A stretch of DNA of 64,000 nucleotides from assembly GCF_015209725.1 (NCBI RefSeq), contig NZ_CP063656.1:2835001-2899000 (forward strand), given 5' to 3'. This DNA is from Lysobacter ciconiae (GTDB taxonomy: Bacteria; Pseudomonadota; Gammaproteobacteria; Xanthomonadales; Xanthomonadaceae). Shown here one piece after another: positions 43,738-51,961 of the stretch. The notes under the pieces are model-generated. The model was given only the letters and a program-made list of their open reading frames with translations. It made no database searches and was not told the DNA's origin. Position 1 is the first letter of the stretch; the number at the start of each line of letters is the position of its first letter. The translations under genes and the position numbers were made by a program.

Positions 43738-44040
43738 ATGGTCAAAGTAGCCTTGTTCGTTCGCCTTGAAGCGAAACCCGGAAAAGAGAAAGAGGTTGAG
43801 AGCTTCCTTGTGAGTGGTCTTCCCATCGTCAATGAGGAGCCTGCCACCACTGCGTGGTTTGGCATTCGCCTTGGACCAAGCACTTTCGGAATCTTTGATG
43901 CTTTCCCGGATGAAGCGGGTCGGCAGGCCCATCTCTCCGGCAAGGTCGCAGCCGCGTTGATGGCAAAGGCAGGTGAGTTGTTCTCCGAGCCCCCGTCCAT
44001 CGAGAACGTTGATGTACTTGCGGCAAAGCTACCTGGCTAG
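43738..44040 (+). CDS. Cassette 14: antibiotic biosynthesis monooxygenase (ABM)-fold protein
   Basis: A 100-residue ferredoxin-like-fold protein, ATG 43738 with AGGAGA upstream. Pattern VALFVRLEAKPGKEKEVESF followed by TTAWFGIRLGPSTFGIFDAF and a C-terminal VDVLAAKLPG is that of small dimeric ABM/quinol monooxygenase or heme-degrading-like proteins. Substrate unknown. Confidence 0.85.
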   Translation: MVKVALFVRLEAKPGKEKEVESFLVSGLPIVNEEPATTAWFGIRLGPSTFGIFDAFPDEAGRQAHLSGKVAAALMAKAGELFSEPPSIENVDVLAAKLPG

Positions 44041-44043
44041 CAA

Positions 44044-44103
44044 GCCTAACAATTCATTCAAGCCGACGCCGCTTCGCGGCGCGGCTTAATTCAGGCGTTA
44101 GGC
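44044..44103 (+). repeat. attC 14 (60 bp)
   Basis: From GCCTAAC to GTTAGGC; short type. Confidence 0.92.
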
Positions 44104-44110
44104 CCGCTAG

Positions 44111-44467
44111 ATGCAGACTCGGGAGATTGGACAACCTCTAAACACTGCAGCGCTCGCAGCATTTGCCGCGGCGGTCGCGCTGTCTGTTCCGGTTGTTGAG
44201 CGCCTCATTGCCGCTGCATGGCAGTGGTACAAGTTCGCGGGCTACTCCAACGACGGCCACATCACCCTTAGCCTCAGCACTGGCCTGCCCTTCTCCGGTC
44301 TGCTCGCAACTACGTTCGGCTTTGCTTTATGCGTCAATCGCGTTGCTGCAAGACGTTCCGCACCTCGCGCAGTAGCTTGGTCGCTGTGGGCAATGTACGT
44401 TACAGCTGCCGCTACGGCGGCATACTGGCTCCTGGGCTTTAGCAGTCTCAATGCCTGGCGGGCCTAA
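44111..44467 (+). CDS. Cassette 15: membrane protein
   Basis: A 118-residue protein, ATG 44111. Three hydrophobic segments: LAAFAAAVALSVPVVERLIA, GLPFSGLLATTFGFALCV and AWSLWAMYVTAAATAAYWLL. Not recognised. Confidence 0.72.
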   Translation: MQTREIGQPLNTAALAAFAAAVALSVPVVERLIAAAWQWYKFAGYSNDGHITLSLSTGLPFSGLLATTFGFALCVNRVAARRSAPRAVAWSLWAMYVTAAATAAYWLLGFSSLNAWRA

Positions 44468-44573
44468 GAATGCGTTCAAGCCGAAGCCGCTTCGTTCCAC
44501 CAAACACATGGCAGGTACAGCTTGCCATGTGTTTAGTTCCACTACGCAGCTCGGCTTAACTTAGGTGTTAGAT
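44462..44573 (+). repeat. attC 15 (112 bp) with altered R'' box
   Basis: Begins GCCTAAG instead of GCCTAAC and ends GTTAGAT; middle-length type with ACACATGGCA/TGCCATGTGT spacer arms. Confidence 0.88.
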
Positions 44574-44592
44574 CACAATTGAGGAGATCGTC

Positions 44593-44784
44593 ATGTTGAA
44601 AAATGGGGACGCGGTAAAGCACGCTAACGAGAAGGAGTCGTTCGGCCAAGGAAGGATCCTTGAACTTGACGAAGCCGCTGGCACCGCGCTCGTCGAGTGG
44701 GAGTCCCACGAGGTCATTAGAGAGACTTCCAATCTCAAAACAACGCAAACGCACGTGAAGATATCCAACCTTGTCAAGGCATGA
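44593..44784 (+). CDS. Cassette 16: small beta-rich hypothetical protein
   Basis: A 63-residue protein, ATG 44593 with GAGGAG upstream. The pattern MLKNGDAVKHA ... GQGRILELDEAAGTALVEWE looks like a small SH3/KOW-like barrel (a GxVxxxD...VxW pattern). Possible nucleic-acid or protein binding, not certain. Confidence 0.7.
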   Translation: MLKNGDAVKHANEKESFGQGRILELDEAAGTALVEWESHEVIRETSNLKTTQTHVKISNLVKA

Positions 44785-44862
44785 CTCATGTCCGTTGCCC
44801 AGTGTTGTGGGCGCATCACGGCAGCCCACTTCGCGGGGCTACATGAGAATAGCCAAGGGCCA

Positions 44863-44979
44863 TTCTAACTGGTTATTCAAGCCGAACCCGCGAAGTATCA
44901 TTTCCAACCCTAGTCGCTGTTCGGCTGCCACCAGCTTCCGCCCCACGCGAAGCGGGTCGGCTTAATTCCGGTGTTAGCT
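44863..44979 (+). repeat. attC 16 (117 bp)
   Basis: From TTCTAAC to GTTAGCT; long-spacer type similar to attC 1. Confidence 0.88.
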
Positions 44980-45013
44980 GTGCGATCAACAACTTGGCAA
45001 ATGGAGAGTTCAC

Positions 45014-45436
45014 ATGAGCAAATCACCTTTGTGGTTCAAGGTCGTTGCCGTGGTTGCCCTACTCTGGAACCTGATCGGTTGCCTAGCCTTTGCTTCAGAT
45101 ATTCGTCTTACACCTGAAGATATTGCAAAACTACCCGACGCCCAACAAGCACTCTACAACTCGCGTCCCAGCTGGGCGGTTGCCGGGACTGCTGTGGCCG
45201 TGATTGCCGGTGCCCTGGGTTCACTCGCTTTGTTACTCGGCAAGAAGTGGGCATTGCCCGTGCTTATTGCTTCATTGATCGGCATCGTCGTTCAAGACTG
45301 TGCAATGTTCATCCTTGCTGACGGGGCAGCTCTGGCCGGTACAACTGCTGTCGTACTGCAGGCTCTCGTTTTGTTGATCGCAATTGCTCTTGTACTGCTC
45401 AGCAGGAAAGGAATTGCTCGTAGCTGGCTCAAATAA
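45014..45436 (+). CDS. Cassette 17: four-helix membrane protein
   Basis: A 140-residue protein, ATG 45014. Helices: WFKVVAVVALLWNLIGCLAF, WAVAGTAVAVIAGALGSLAL, WALPVLIASLIGIVVQDCAM and TAVVLQALVLLIAIALVLL. An acidic loop DIRLTPEDIAKLPDAQQAL lies between helices 1 and 2. Similar uncharacterised proteins occur in many proteobacteria. Confidence 0.8.
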   Translation: MSKSPLWFKVVAVVALLWNLIGCLAFASDIRLTPEDIAKLPDAQQALYNSRPSWAVAGTAVAVIAGALGSLALLLGKKWALPVLIASLIGIVVQDCAMFILADGAALAGTTAVVLQALVLLIAIALVLLSRKGIARSWLK

Positions 45437-45445
45437 CCGCTGCAC

Positions 45446-45557
45446 AGCTAACTATTCGTTCAAGCCGACACCGCTTCGTATCTTCACCTTTGCGCCTGCG
45501 CTACGCTAGCGCAAAGCTTTCGCCACTGCGCGGCGCGGCTTAACTCAGGTGTTAGAG
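45446..45557 (+). repeat. attC 17 (112 bp)
   Basis: From AGCTAAC to GTTAGAG; middle-length type. Confidence 0.9.
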
Positions 45558-45561
45558 GGCG

Positions 45562-45924
45562 ATTAAGATATCACTTTGTTTTGTTGCACTCCTTTTCACA
45601 CCGCTCCCTGCGCTGGCTACAACTTGTGTGTTTGAGCCACTTGAACAACAGCTCGAGAACGCAAGTGTTGCATTCATCGCAACCATCCTTGAGTCACGAG
45701 GGCCGGAGTCCTTTCGTGGCCTCCAGCTCGGCGACGAATATCGTGTGAGCTACCGCTTTGAGATCCAAACCGAGTTGAAGGGAAGCTCTTCGGCTGTTTC
45801 ATCTCTCTTTACCCGCAACAGCTATCACCCTATCGACTCGGATCTGTCCTTTGATGGGGACGAAACACGCCTATTACCTGGAGACAACGTCTTGGTGATG
45901 GCTAAGTCCCCCGGGGAAAGCTAG
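45562..45924 (+). CDS. Cassette 18: secreted protein, duplicate of cassette 1
   Basis: Coding part identical to cassette 1 (offset 10,098 bp), again with no canonical start before GTG 45628 and with ATT at 45562 directly before the signal peptide. The only difference I see between the copies is one base in the attC spacer (T at 35961, G at 46059). Confidence 0.6.
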   Translation: MKISLCFVALLFTPLPALATTCVFEPLEQQLENASVAFIATILESRGPESFRGLQLGDEYRVSYRFEIQTELKGSSSAVSSLFTRNSYHPIDSDLSFDGDETRLLPGDNVLVMAKSPGES

Positions 45925-46002
45925 GTAGCACCCTGCGGCCCGCCCCACATTTGGCGACCCACATCTGAGTCACTTCAGACATTGCGGTTGCGAAACTCGC
46001 CG

Positions 46003-46119
46003 CTCTAACTGATCATTCAAGCCGAACCCGCGACGTTCCATTTCCAGGCAAACTCGTGGTTCAATTCCCACCAGCCACCGGCTCATGCGTTGCGGGTCGG
46101 CTTAATTCCGGTGTTAGGC
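46003..46119 (+). repeat. attC 18 (117 bp)
   Basis: Duplicate of attC 1; ends GTTAGGC. Confidence 0.9.
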
Positions 46120-46147
46120 GCCCTGCTGCACCGCAAGGAGGCGTGAG

Positions 46148-46468
46148 GTGAAACTGACAGACTCGGAAATTCGCCACTTCAAGAATGTACTGTGGGGCAC
46201 CCGCTTCTGGGCGTGGTTCCGCTGGGTTCTGTTGGGTGTTCTGGGCTACACCGCCGTCGCACACTTCAGCGGCTGGAAGCCAATGACCCGTCCTGACTGG
46301 CTGGTTGCCGGAGCGCTTTACATGCTTGTCGCTTGGCCAGGCCTGTGCCGCACCTACGTATTTCACACGCTTCGCCGCGTTGTGGCGGAGGATCCGGAGG
46401 CACGGGCACAGCTTGCTGCGGCTGGCGTTAAGGAGTTCGCGCCTGGCACACCGGCGGGGCGCGCCTGA
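46148..46468 (+). CDS. Cassette 19: membrane protein
   Basis: A 106-residue protein, GTG 46148 after AAGGAGGCGTGAG. Two membrane segments: WFRWVLLGVLGYTAVAHF and WLVAGALYMLVAWPGLCRTY. C-terminus soluble. GC is higher than in the other cassettes. Not recognised; last cassette of the array. Confidence 0.75.
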   Translation: MKLTDSEIRHFKNVLWGTRFWAWFRWVLLGVLGYTAVAHFSGWKPMTRPDWLVAGALYMLVAWPGLCRTYVFHTLRRVVAEDPEARAQLAAAGVKEFAPGTPAGRA

Positions 46469-46517
46469 CAATCCGTTCAAACAGATGCGGCAGTTCCTGC
46501 CAAAGCGGGGTTGGGGC
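46463..46517 (+). repeat. Degenerate terminal attC
   Basis: GCCTGAC (46463) and GTTGGGG (46510) bracket a 55-bp sequence with CCGTTCAAACAGATGCGGCAG, an eroded form of the attC core. It marks the fixed end of the array. Confidence 0.6.
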
Positions 46518-46616
46518 GTCGCAGGAAGACCAACCTGTGTTATTAGCTGATTCCTGCAGGGTAGTCTCGTACCTCAAGAACAAGCCGCGGCGGTCGAATC
46601 TCCTACAGACCTGGTT

Positions 46617-47018
46617 ATGGTGATCGACACATTCGTCCGGAGGAAAGACCAGTCCGAGAAGCGCGATGAGCCGAAAGCCGATGCGCGAGTTGAACCTCGC
46701 ATGCGTGCATCAGAGATGCCGGCCGACCCCCTTATTTCCGACTCGAGCGAGTCGGAACAACCGGCCGCTCCTCTGGACCTGCGTCTCCCGGAACACCCGC
46801 TGCCTGCCGGGCGAGGCCCGATGGAGCGCCGCAGTGCGCTCGCGGATCCCCATTTGAACCGCCTGAATCTGAGTTTCCAGGACCGGTCGATCGGCGGAAC
46901 GATGCAACGAATGGTCAAGGCCGATATCTGTAAAGATCTTCGCAACGCGCTGACGTCTGGCATCGGCGACGCCACCGTGGTTGTGAACACCATGAAACAG
47001 CATGGATGTCGTGTTTAG
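46617..47018 (+). CDS. Hypothetical protein after integron
   Basis: A 133-residue, charged and proline-rich protein, ATG 46617. The first 90 residues look disordered; the C-terminal part (MQRMVKADICKDLRNALTSG ... VVNTMKQHGCRV) may fold. No good ribosome site and the frame is open upstream, so it could be the remnant of a longer gene cut by the integron boundary. GC is back to chromosomal level. Not recognised. Confidence 0.5.
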   Translation: MVIDTFVRRKDQSEKRDEPKADARVEPRMRASEMPADPLISDSSESEQPAAPLDLRLPEHPLPAGRGPMERRSALADPHLNRLNLSFQDRSIGGTMQRMVKADICKDLRNALTSGIGDATVVVNTMKQHGCRV

Positions 47019-47212
47019 CCCGAGCCATCAAACCGAGCTTGCGTGAGGCTGATCGGTTGCCGCTTGTTCCAGCCTGATGACGACTTGGTCACGCTCGATC
47101 TGGTCTTATGCCGGCGCACCACGTCCGTCAGCCGCTTGCCATTCCGGCCAAGTTGGGTGCGTTGGATTGATCCCACCCCGGCGGCGCCACCGTCCAGATT
47201 GAGAGGTTCACG

Positions 47213-47551
47213 ATGCAGATTCTTGCCCCCGCCGCCTTTGCGTCCGTTTTGCTGATGTCCGCGTGTGTGACGTCGCCACAGTCCCCGTCGGATACCAGCG
47301 CGCAGAGCTACCGCTGTGAAAGTGGCGAGACGATCGCCGCCAGCTATCCCACCACCGACTCGGCGACCGTGCAGTACAAGGGCAGCAGCCACACCATGGC
47401 GATCGCGGTTTCCGCCAGCGGCGCACGCTACGTGGGCGGCGAGATGGAGTGGTGGTCCAAGGGCTCCGGCGCTGGTTCCGAGGGCACGCTGTTCCGCCAC
47501 ATGCCGGACAACACCACCGGCGAGGTCATCGAAACCTGCACCGCCATCTGA
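47213..47551 (+). CDS. MliC-domain lipoprotein (C-type lysozyme inhibitor-like)
   Basis: A 112-residue lipoprotein, ATG 47213, lipobox LLMSAC. The mature domain keeps the MliC pattern: YRCESGETIAASYP, ATVQYKG, ... AVSASGARYVGGEMEWWSKG (key SASGARY) and a C-terminal Cys (ETCTAI) pairing with the first. MliC proteins block lysozyme through the SxxxxxxY loop. Located between the integron end and the FAD-oxidase operon. Confidence 0.88.
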   Translation: MQILAPAAFASVLLMSACVTSPQSPSDTSAQSYRCESGETIAASYPTTDSATVQYKGSSHTMAIAVSASGARYVGGEMEWWSKGSGAGSEGTLFRHMPDNTTGEVIETCTAI

Positions 47552-47581
47552 TCCAGACCGGATAGCGCTGCCGAACTCGCT

Positions 47582-47615
47582 CCGGGCGCCTGGGCCAATG
47601 TGTCCAGGCGCCCGG
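47582..47615. terminator. Bidirectional hairpin terminator
   Basis: Perfect 12-bp stem CCGGGCGCCTGG (47582-47593) and CCAGGCGCCCGG (47604-47615) between the convergent mliC-like and FAD-oxidase genes. Confidence 0.8.
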
Positions 47616-47622
47616 CTTGCGT

Positions 47623-49182
47623 TCAGCGTCCCAACACGCCCGGGTTCATCAGACCCTTCGGGTCGAGTTGCTGCTTGATCGCATCGAGCATCGCCAACGC
47701 CGCCGGATCGCGCCGTTCGCGGTAGGTGTAGAACTTGCCGATCTGAAAGCTCGCCGCGCCGTGCGCGCGCATGGTGTCGGCGATCTTGCGCTTGAGTGCG
47801 TGAGTGGCCGCGCGCGCCGGCAGGTTCTCGCCAGGGCAGCCGATCCTGGCGCGGTGATCGGGGTCCACGGTGCGCACATGGAAGGCGTTGTGCGAGTCGG
47901 GCCAGTAGATGCACGGCTCGATCAGCGTCGCCTGCGCGCCGACGGTGGTCATCAGGGTCCCGATGAACAGGCCGTGCTCGTCCATTACCGCCTTCTCGGA
48001 GGCAAACAAGTCCTGCAGGGCGTTGAACAGCTCGGTGCTGCGCGAGTGCGGCACGATGCCGTGGATCGGCGCCCAGCGCTCGCCGGCTGAGCCGAGCATG
48101 GCGTTCTTGGCCGCGAACGGGTTGGCCGCCATCACCTTGGGTACGCTGTTCTCGACCTCCCCGCCGAATGCCTCCACCGCCTTGCGGGCTGCGGCGACGC
48201 GCGCGTTGATCTCCCCCTCCGAGTCACCCTCCAGGGTGATGTGCAGGGTGAACAGTTCCGGGTCGAGGAAATCGCGGCCCTTGGTCACCAGCTTCAGGCC
48301 CTGCATCAGGCCGCCCTTCTTGATCACGTTGCCGAGGCTTTTGACATCGCTGCTGAGGCTGGCGCGGCGCATGCGGATCTGCGACAGGCTGGGATCGAAG
48401 GCGGCGATCTCCGAGGCCAGGCCGGCGCGGGCCAGTGCGCCCATCGCGTCCATCAACTGATCAGCGCGCTCGAACTGCCACGACAGGTAATCGATGTGCG
48501 AATGCCTGGGCAGCAGGCGCAGGCTGGCGCGGACCTTGATGCCGAGCAGGCCGCAGTCGCCGAGGAAGACGCCGGTCAGGTCGGGGCCGTGCCAGCGGAA
48601 GAACGGCGTCGCATTGCCGGAGGCGGCCGAGCCGGTGCGCAGGATGTCGCCGTTGGCGGTAACCACCTCCAGTCCGAGCACGGAGTCGGCCGATGAGCCG
48701 TAGCGGGCAGAGCCGTGGAACACGCTGCCCTGTGACAGCGCGCCGCCGACGGTCGCGTGCGAGCCCGACATGGGGCCGAAGTACGGGGTACGCACGCCCT
48801 TGGCCTGCAACGCCTGCTGCAGGGCTTCCCAAGCGACGCCCGCCTCGACCACCACGTAGGCGTCGCGGACGTTGATTTCCACCACCTTGTCGAGGCTGCC
48901 GGTGTCGATCAGCACCGTGGGCTGGCGGGTGGCGAGGTAGCCGCCGGTGTAGCTCATGCCACCGCCGCGGGCGATCAGGGCGATGCCGGCAGCCGTCAGC
49001 TGGGCCACCGCGGCGGCGAGCTGATCCGCGTCGTTCGGGCGCAGAACGGCCAGCAGCGGCTCGCCCTCGGAGTAGACGTCGGTACCGAAATACTCGAGCT
49101 CGGCCGGGTCGGTGATGACGGCGTTGCCCCAGCGGGTCTTCAGGTCGGCGATGACGTGATCGGGGGAGAGCGTGGTGCTCAT
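47623..49182 (-). CDS. FAD-linked oxidase (GlcD/D-lactate dehydrogenase type)
   Basis: A 519-residue flavoenzyme, ATG 49182. N-terminal PCMH-type FAD domain (ALIARGGGMSYTGGY; GPMSGSHATVGGALSQGSV) and C-terminal FAD-oxidase_C domain ending KQQLDPKGLMNPGVLG. It oxidises a hydroxy acid or similar alcohol. Third gene of the operon led by the MDR reductase that carries TTGTCCGGACAT copy 3, so it likely belongs to the catabolic regulon seen before the integron. Confidence 0.9.
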   Translation of the reverse strand: MSTTLSPDHVIADLKTRWGNAVITDPAELEYFGTDVYSEGEPLLAVLRPNDADQLAAAVAQLTAAGIALIARGGGMSYTGGYLATRQPTVLIDTGSLDKVVEINVRDAYVVVEAGVAWEALQQALQAKGVRTPYFGPMSGSHATVGGALSQGSVFHGSARYGSSADSVLGLEVVTANGDILRTGSAASGNATPFFRWHGPDLTGVFLGDCGLLGIKVRASLRLLPRHSHIDYLSWQFERADQLMDAMGALARAGLASEIAAFDPSLSQIRMRRASLSSDVKSLGNVIKKGGLMQGLKLVTKGRDFLDPELFTLHITLEGDSEGEINARVAAARKAVEAFGGEVENSVPKVMAANPFAAKNAMLGSAGERWAPIHGIVPHSRSTELFNALQDLFASEKAVMDEHGLFIGTLMTTVGAQATLIEPCIYWPDSHNAFHVRTVDPDHRARIGCPGENLPARAATHALKRKIADTMRAHGAASFQIGKFYTYRERRDPAALAMLDAIKQQLDPKGLMNPGVLGR

Positions 49183-49255
49183 GCGGAAGTCCTCGGAAGT
49201 CGTTGCGCCGTTGCGTGCCCTGCGCCGCGGGCGGCGGGTGGGTCGGGAACGGGTG

Positions 49256-50932
49256 TCAGGGATGGGTTGGGGATGTTTCGGATTGTTCGCCCAGCAAGGC
49301 GGCGGCGCGGCCGAGGTAGTCGTCGGTGCTGGCCGAACTGCCGGCGGCCAGCCGGACACCCAGCGCGCCCAGGCGCGCCGCGAGACCGGGTGAGGCGGCC
49401 TCGCGGAACATCGGCTTGCAGCGCTCGCCGAGGCGCAACAGCTCGACCACGTTGTCATTGACCTGGGCCGGTGTCGGAGCGGCGACGCGGCGACGGGCGG
49501 CTGCGGAAGGCGTCAACCAGGGCCACATCAGGTGGCGTTCGCGCTCCCACTGCCAGGCCTCGTCGAGGTGGCCGCCGGCGCGCAACAGCTGCGGGTCGGG
49601 CAGTTGCACCAGCAGGGTCGCGGTTTCATCGCCCTCCAGCAGCCACGGCCGGTGCAGCACGACCCGCTGCAGGCGCTCGCCCAGTGCCGCAGCCAGCGCT
49701 GGCACGTAGCCTGCGGCCGCGCCGTGACTCTCGATGGTGACCGGCAGTTGCCCCGGGACCGACCCCAGCGTCGCGAGGATCGCGCTCACCATGGTTCCGG
49801 CGTCCAGGTCAGCATCGATCTCGGACGAGCCGCCGTGTCCCGGGAGGTCCGGCGCGACTACCACTGCCGTGCCGGCCAACGCCAGGTCGGCGGGCCCCAG
49901 CGGCCGCTCGCCCGGCGCATGCAGCGCCAGCCGCAGCGAATCGACACCGTCGCGGGACCAGAACGCGATGTCGCCCACCGCGCAGGCGACGATGCCGCGC
50001 GACCAGCCGGCGCCGTCAGGACCACCGGAAGGGCCGCGGCCGGCATCGCCACCCGCGCAGTGCGGCGAACGCTCCGCCCCGGCAGTGATCAGTTCGACTG
50101 ATGCTTCGTCGGCCAGCTTGTCCGCCAGCAACGCGTCCATGCGCGCGTGCATGCCCGCTATGCCGTTCTCCTCGACCACGGCCTTCACGTTCGCGGGCAG
50201 TTCGGGCAGGCGCGGCAGGTGGGCCAGCAGCGGATCGCCGCGGCGGAAGACCAGCAGCGACGGCGGGTGCAGGGTCGACAGGAATCCGTGCTCGACGTGG
50301 CGGAAGGCGGCGCCATAGCCGGCCCGGTAGGCATCGCCGACCTCCAGCACGTCCATCACCGCCTCATGAGTGCTCTGGGTGGTGTGCGGATCGATCGCCA
50401 TCGCCGCTTCGGCGCGGTCGTCGTACCACGGGAAGAAGTATTTCTGCTCGCGCATCCGCGACCACAGCCAGCGCAGGTGCGAGCCGTCCCACGCGGGCAC
50501 GAACGGCGGCAGGTAGCGGTCGCCGTAGATCGCGCTCTCCGCCGGGGTGAAGGCGGCGTAGCCATCCACCACCAGCGCGGTCACCCGCTCCGGACATGCG
50601 GCCGCGACCTGGGCGGCGACCAGCCCGCCGGTGTGCATGCCAAACACCGCGAACCGGTCGATGCCCAATGCGTCCAGTACCGCGACGGTGGCCTCCGCCA
50701 AGTCGGCAATGGAGGGCTCGGCGATGTCGAGCGGGTCGGAATAGCCAAAACCCGGCGTGTCCGGCGCGATCACGGTGTAGCGGTCGGCGAAGCGCGAAAT
50801 CATGTCCAGCCACATCCGCGAGTTCTGCGGCGACTGGTGCAGCAGGACCAGCGCCGGCCCCTGCCCGGCATGGCGCAGGTGCACGTGGCGCTGCCCGATG
50901 CGGACGAAGCGACGGTGGATACGCACGCTCAT
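49256..50932 (-). CDS. Tandem alpha/beta-hydrolase protein with His at nucleophile positions
   Basis: A 558-residue protein. Residues 1-270 are an alpha/beta hydrolase domain (LVLLHQSPQNSRMW, APDTPGFGYSDP); at the nucleophile elbow, where GxSxG is expected, it has GMHTGG. After a Gly-rich linker, residues about 310-550 form a second, shorter hydrolase-like unit (VVVAPDLPGHGGSSE) with IESHGAAAG at the elbow. In both, His takes the Ser place. It may act through another mechanism or bind only. Its start overlaps the MDR stop (ATGA). Confidence 0.85.
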   Translation of the reverse strand: MSVRIHRRFVRIGQRHVHLRHAGQGPALVLLHQSPQNSRMWLDMISRFADRYTVIAPDTPGFGYSDPLDIAEPSIADLAEATVAVLDALGIDRFAVFGMHTGGLVAAQVAAACPERVTALVVDGYAAFTPAESAIYGDRYLPPFVPAWDGSHLRWLWSRMREQKYFFPWYDDRAEAAMAIDPHTTQSTHEAVMDVLEVGDAYRAGYGAAFRHVEHGFLSTLHPPSLLVFRRGDPLLAHLPRLPELPANVKAVVEENGIAGMHARMDALLADKLADEASVELITAGAERSPHCAGGDAGRGPSGGPDGAGWSRGIVACAVGDIAFWSRDGVDSLRLALHAPGERPLGPADLALAGTAVVVAPDLPGHGGSSEIDADLDAGTMVSAILATLGSVPGQLPVTIESHGAAAGYVPALAAALGERLQRVVLHRPWLLEGDETATLLVQLPDPQLLRAGGHLDEAWQWERERHLMWPWLTPSAAARRRVAAPTPAQVNDNVVELLRLGERCKPMFREAASPGLAARLGALGVRLAAGSSASTDDYLGRAAALLGEQSETSPTHP

Positions 50933-51936
50933 TCGGCCAACCTCACCAGTGACTTGCCCAGGTTCCGGCCCGACATCATCGCGATGAAGGCCGTGGGCGC
51001 AGACGCGAGGCCGTCGCTGACCGACTCGCGATACTGCACGCTGCCGTCGCGCACCAGTGGCGCGACCTCATTGGTGAATTCGTCGAACCGGTCGAGATGG
51101 TCAAACACCACCAGTCCCTGCAACGTGGCACGGGCCGCGATCACCGGGCCCAGGTTCGGGCCTGGCGGGCGCCCGCTCTGGTTGTACTGCGAACTCAGGC
51201 CGCACAGCACCACGCGCGCCTGCGGCCGCAGCAGCGACAGCGCCGCTTCCAGCACCGGCCCGCCGACGTTGTCGAAATACACATCGATGCCGTCCGGACA
51301 CGCCGCGCGCAGGTCCTCGGCGAAGCCCGGGCTGAGGTGGCTGACGCACTCGTCAAAGCCGAAGGCCTCGCGCGCGATCATGCATTTCGCCTCGAGCCCG
51401 GCGATGCCGACGGTGCGGCAACCCGCGCGGCGTGCCAGCTGCCCGGCAACGCTGCCGACCGCGCCGGCTGCGGTGGAGACCAGCACGGTCTCGCCCGGTT
51501 GCGGGCGGCCGATCGTGTGCATGCCGGCCCATGCGGTCAGGCCGGGAATGCCGAGGACGCCCAGCGCGGTGGAGGGCGGGGCCAGGTCCGGATCGACCCG
51601 GCGCAGCACGTCCTGCGACATCACCGCGTAATCGCACCAGCCGGTGTCACCAACCACCCAGTCGCCGACGCCGAGGTGCTCTGCGTTGCTCTCCACGACC
51701 CGGCCGACCGCGCCACCCGGCACCACCGCGCCCCGCTCGGGCCGCGGGATTGCGTAGCGCCCGCCCAGCAACGGGCGCAGGCACGGGTCCAGCGACAGCC
51801 AGTGGTTGCGCACGACCACCTCGCCGGCTGTGGGCGCCGCCAGCGGACGCCGGTCCATCCCGAAGTCCTGCTCGCGCGGGATCCCGTCGGGGTAGCGCAG
51901 CACCTGCACGACCTGCCGGGTCGGGGGTAGGGCCAT
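50929..51936 (-). CDS. NADP-dependent MDR oxidoreductase (zinc-independent, 2-alkenal reductase/CurA type)
   Basis: A 335-residue medium-chain reductase, ATG 51936 with AGGAG upstream. NADP-binding motif TAAGAVGSVAGQLA, the GLTAWAGMHTIG region and YFDNVGGPVLEAAL are typical of the leukotriene B4 dehydrogenase/CurA group, which reduces C=C bonds conjugated to a carbonyl. No zinc ligands. First gene of the three-gene operon; the operator-like palindrome lies 26 bp before the start. Confidence 0.93.
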   Translation of the reverse strand: MALPPTRQVVQVLRYPDGIPREQDFGMDRRPLAAPTAGEVVVRNHWLSLDPCLRPLLGGRYAIPRPERGAVVPGGAVGRVVESNAEHLGVGDWVVGDTGWCDYAVMSQDVLRRVDPDLAPPSTALGVLGIPGLTAWAGMHTIGRPQPGETVLVSTAAGAVGSVAGQLARRAGCRTVGIAGLEAKCMIAREAFGFDECVSHLSPGFAEDLRAACPDGIDVYFDNVGGPVLEAALSLLRPQARVVLCGLSSQYNQSGRPPGPNLGPVIAARATLQGLVVFDHLDRFDEFTNEVAPLVRDGSVQYRESVSDGLASAPTAFIAMMSGRNLGKSLVRLAE

Positions 51937-51961
51937 CCAGCACTCCTGATCGTTCCGGTGA

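Larger units (their letters stand above)
34291..46517. mobile_element. Chromosomal (sedentary) integron: intI, attI and 19-cassette array
   Basis: The integron consists of intI on the minus strand, attI, and 19 cassettes ending in attC sites that share a core (AAGCCGA ... CGGCTTAA ... GTTAGGC). All cassette genes read on the plus strand. GC content falls clearly below that of the flanks and codon use changes. Recombination points (G of GTTAG) are at 35453, 36015, 36424, 36943, 37327, 37692, 38702, 39309, 39694, 40364, 40883, 41407, 43191, 43678, 44097, 44567, 44973, 45551 and 46113. The close similarity between attC sites is typical of sedentary chromosomal integrons rather than mobile resistance integrons. 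No resistance gene is recognised. Confidence 0.93.

Noticed and set aside
35905..46119. Regularly spaced repeats that might be taken for a CRISPR array
   Set aside because: The repeats are attC sites with imperfect internal symmetry and carry genes between them; no cas genes or uniform spacers.
51292..51304. A further GTCCGGAC inside the MDR reductase gene
   Set aside because: It lacks the flanking TT and AT of the 12-mer and lies in coding sequence, so it is probably chance.
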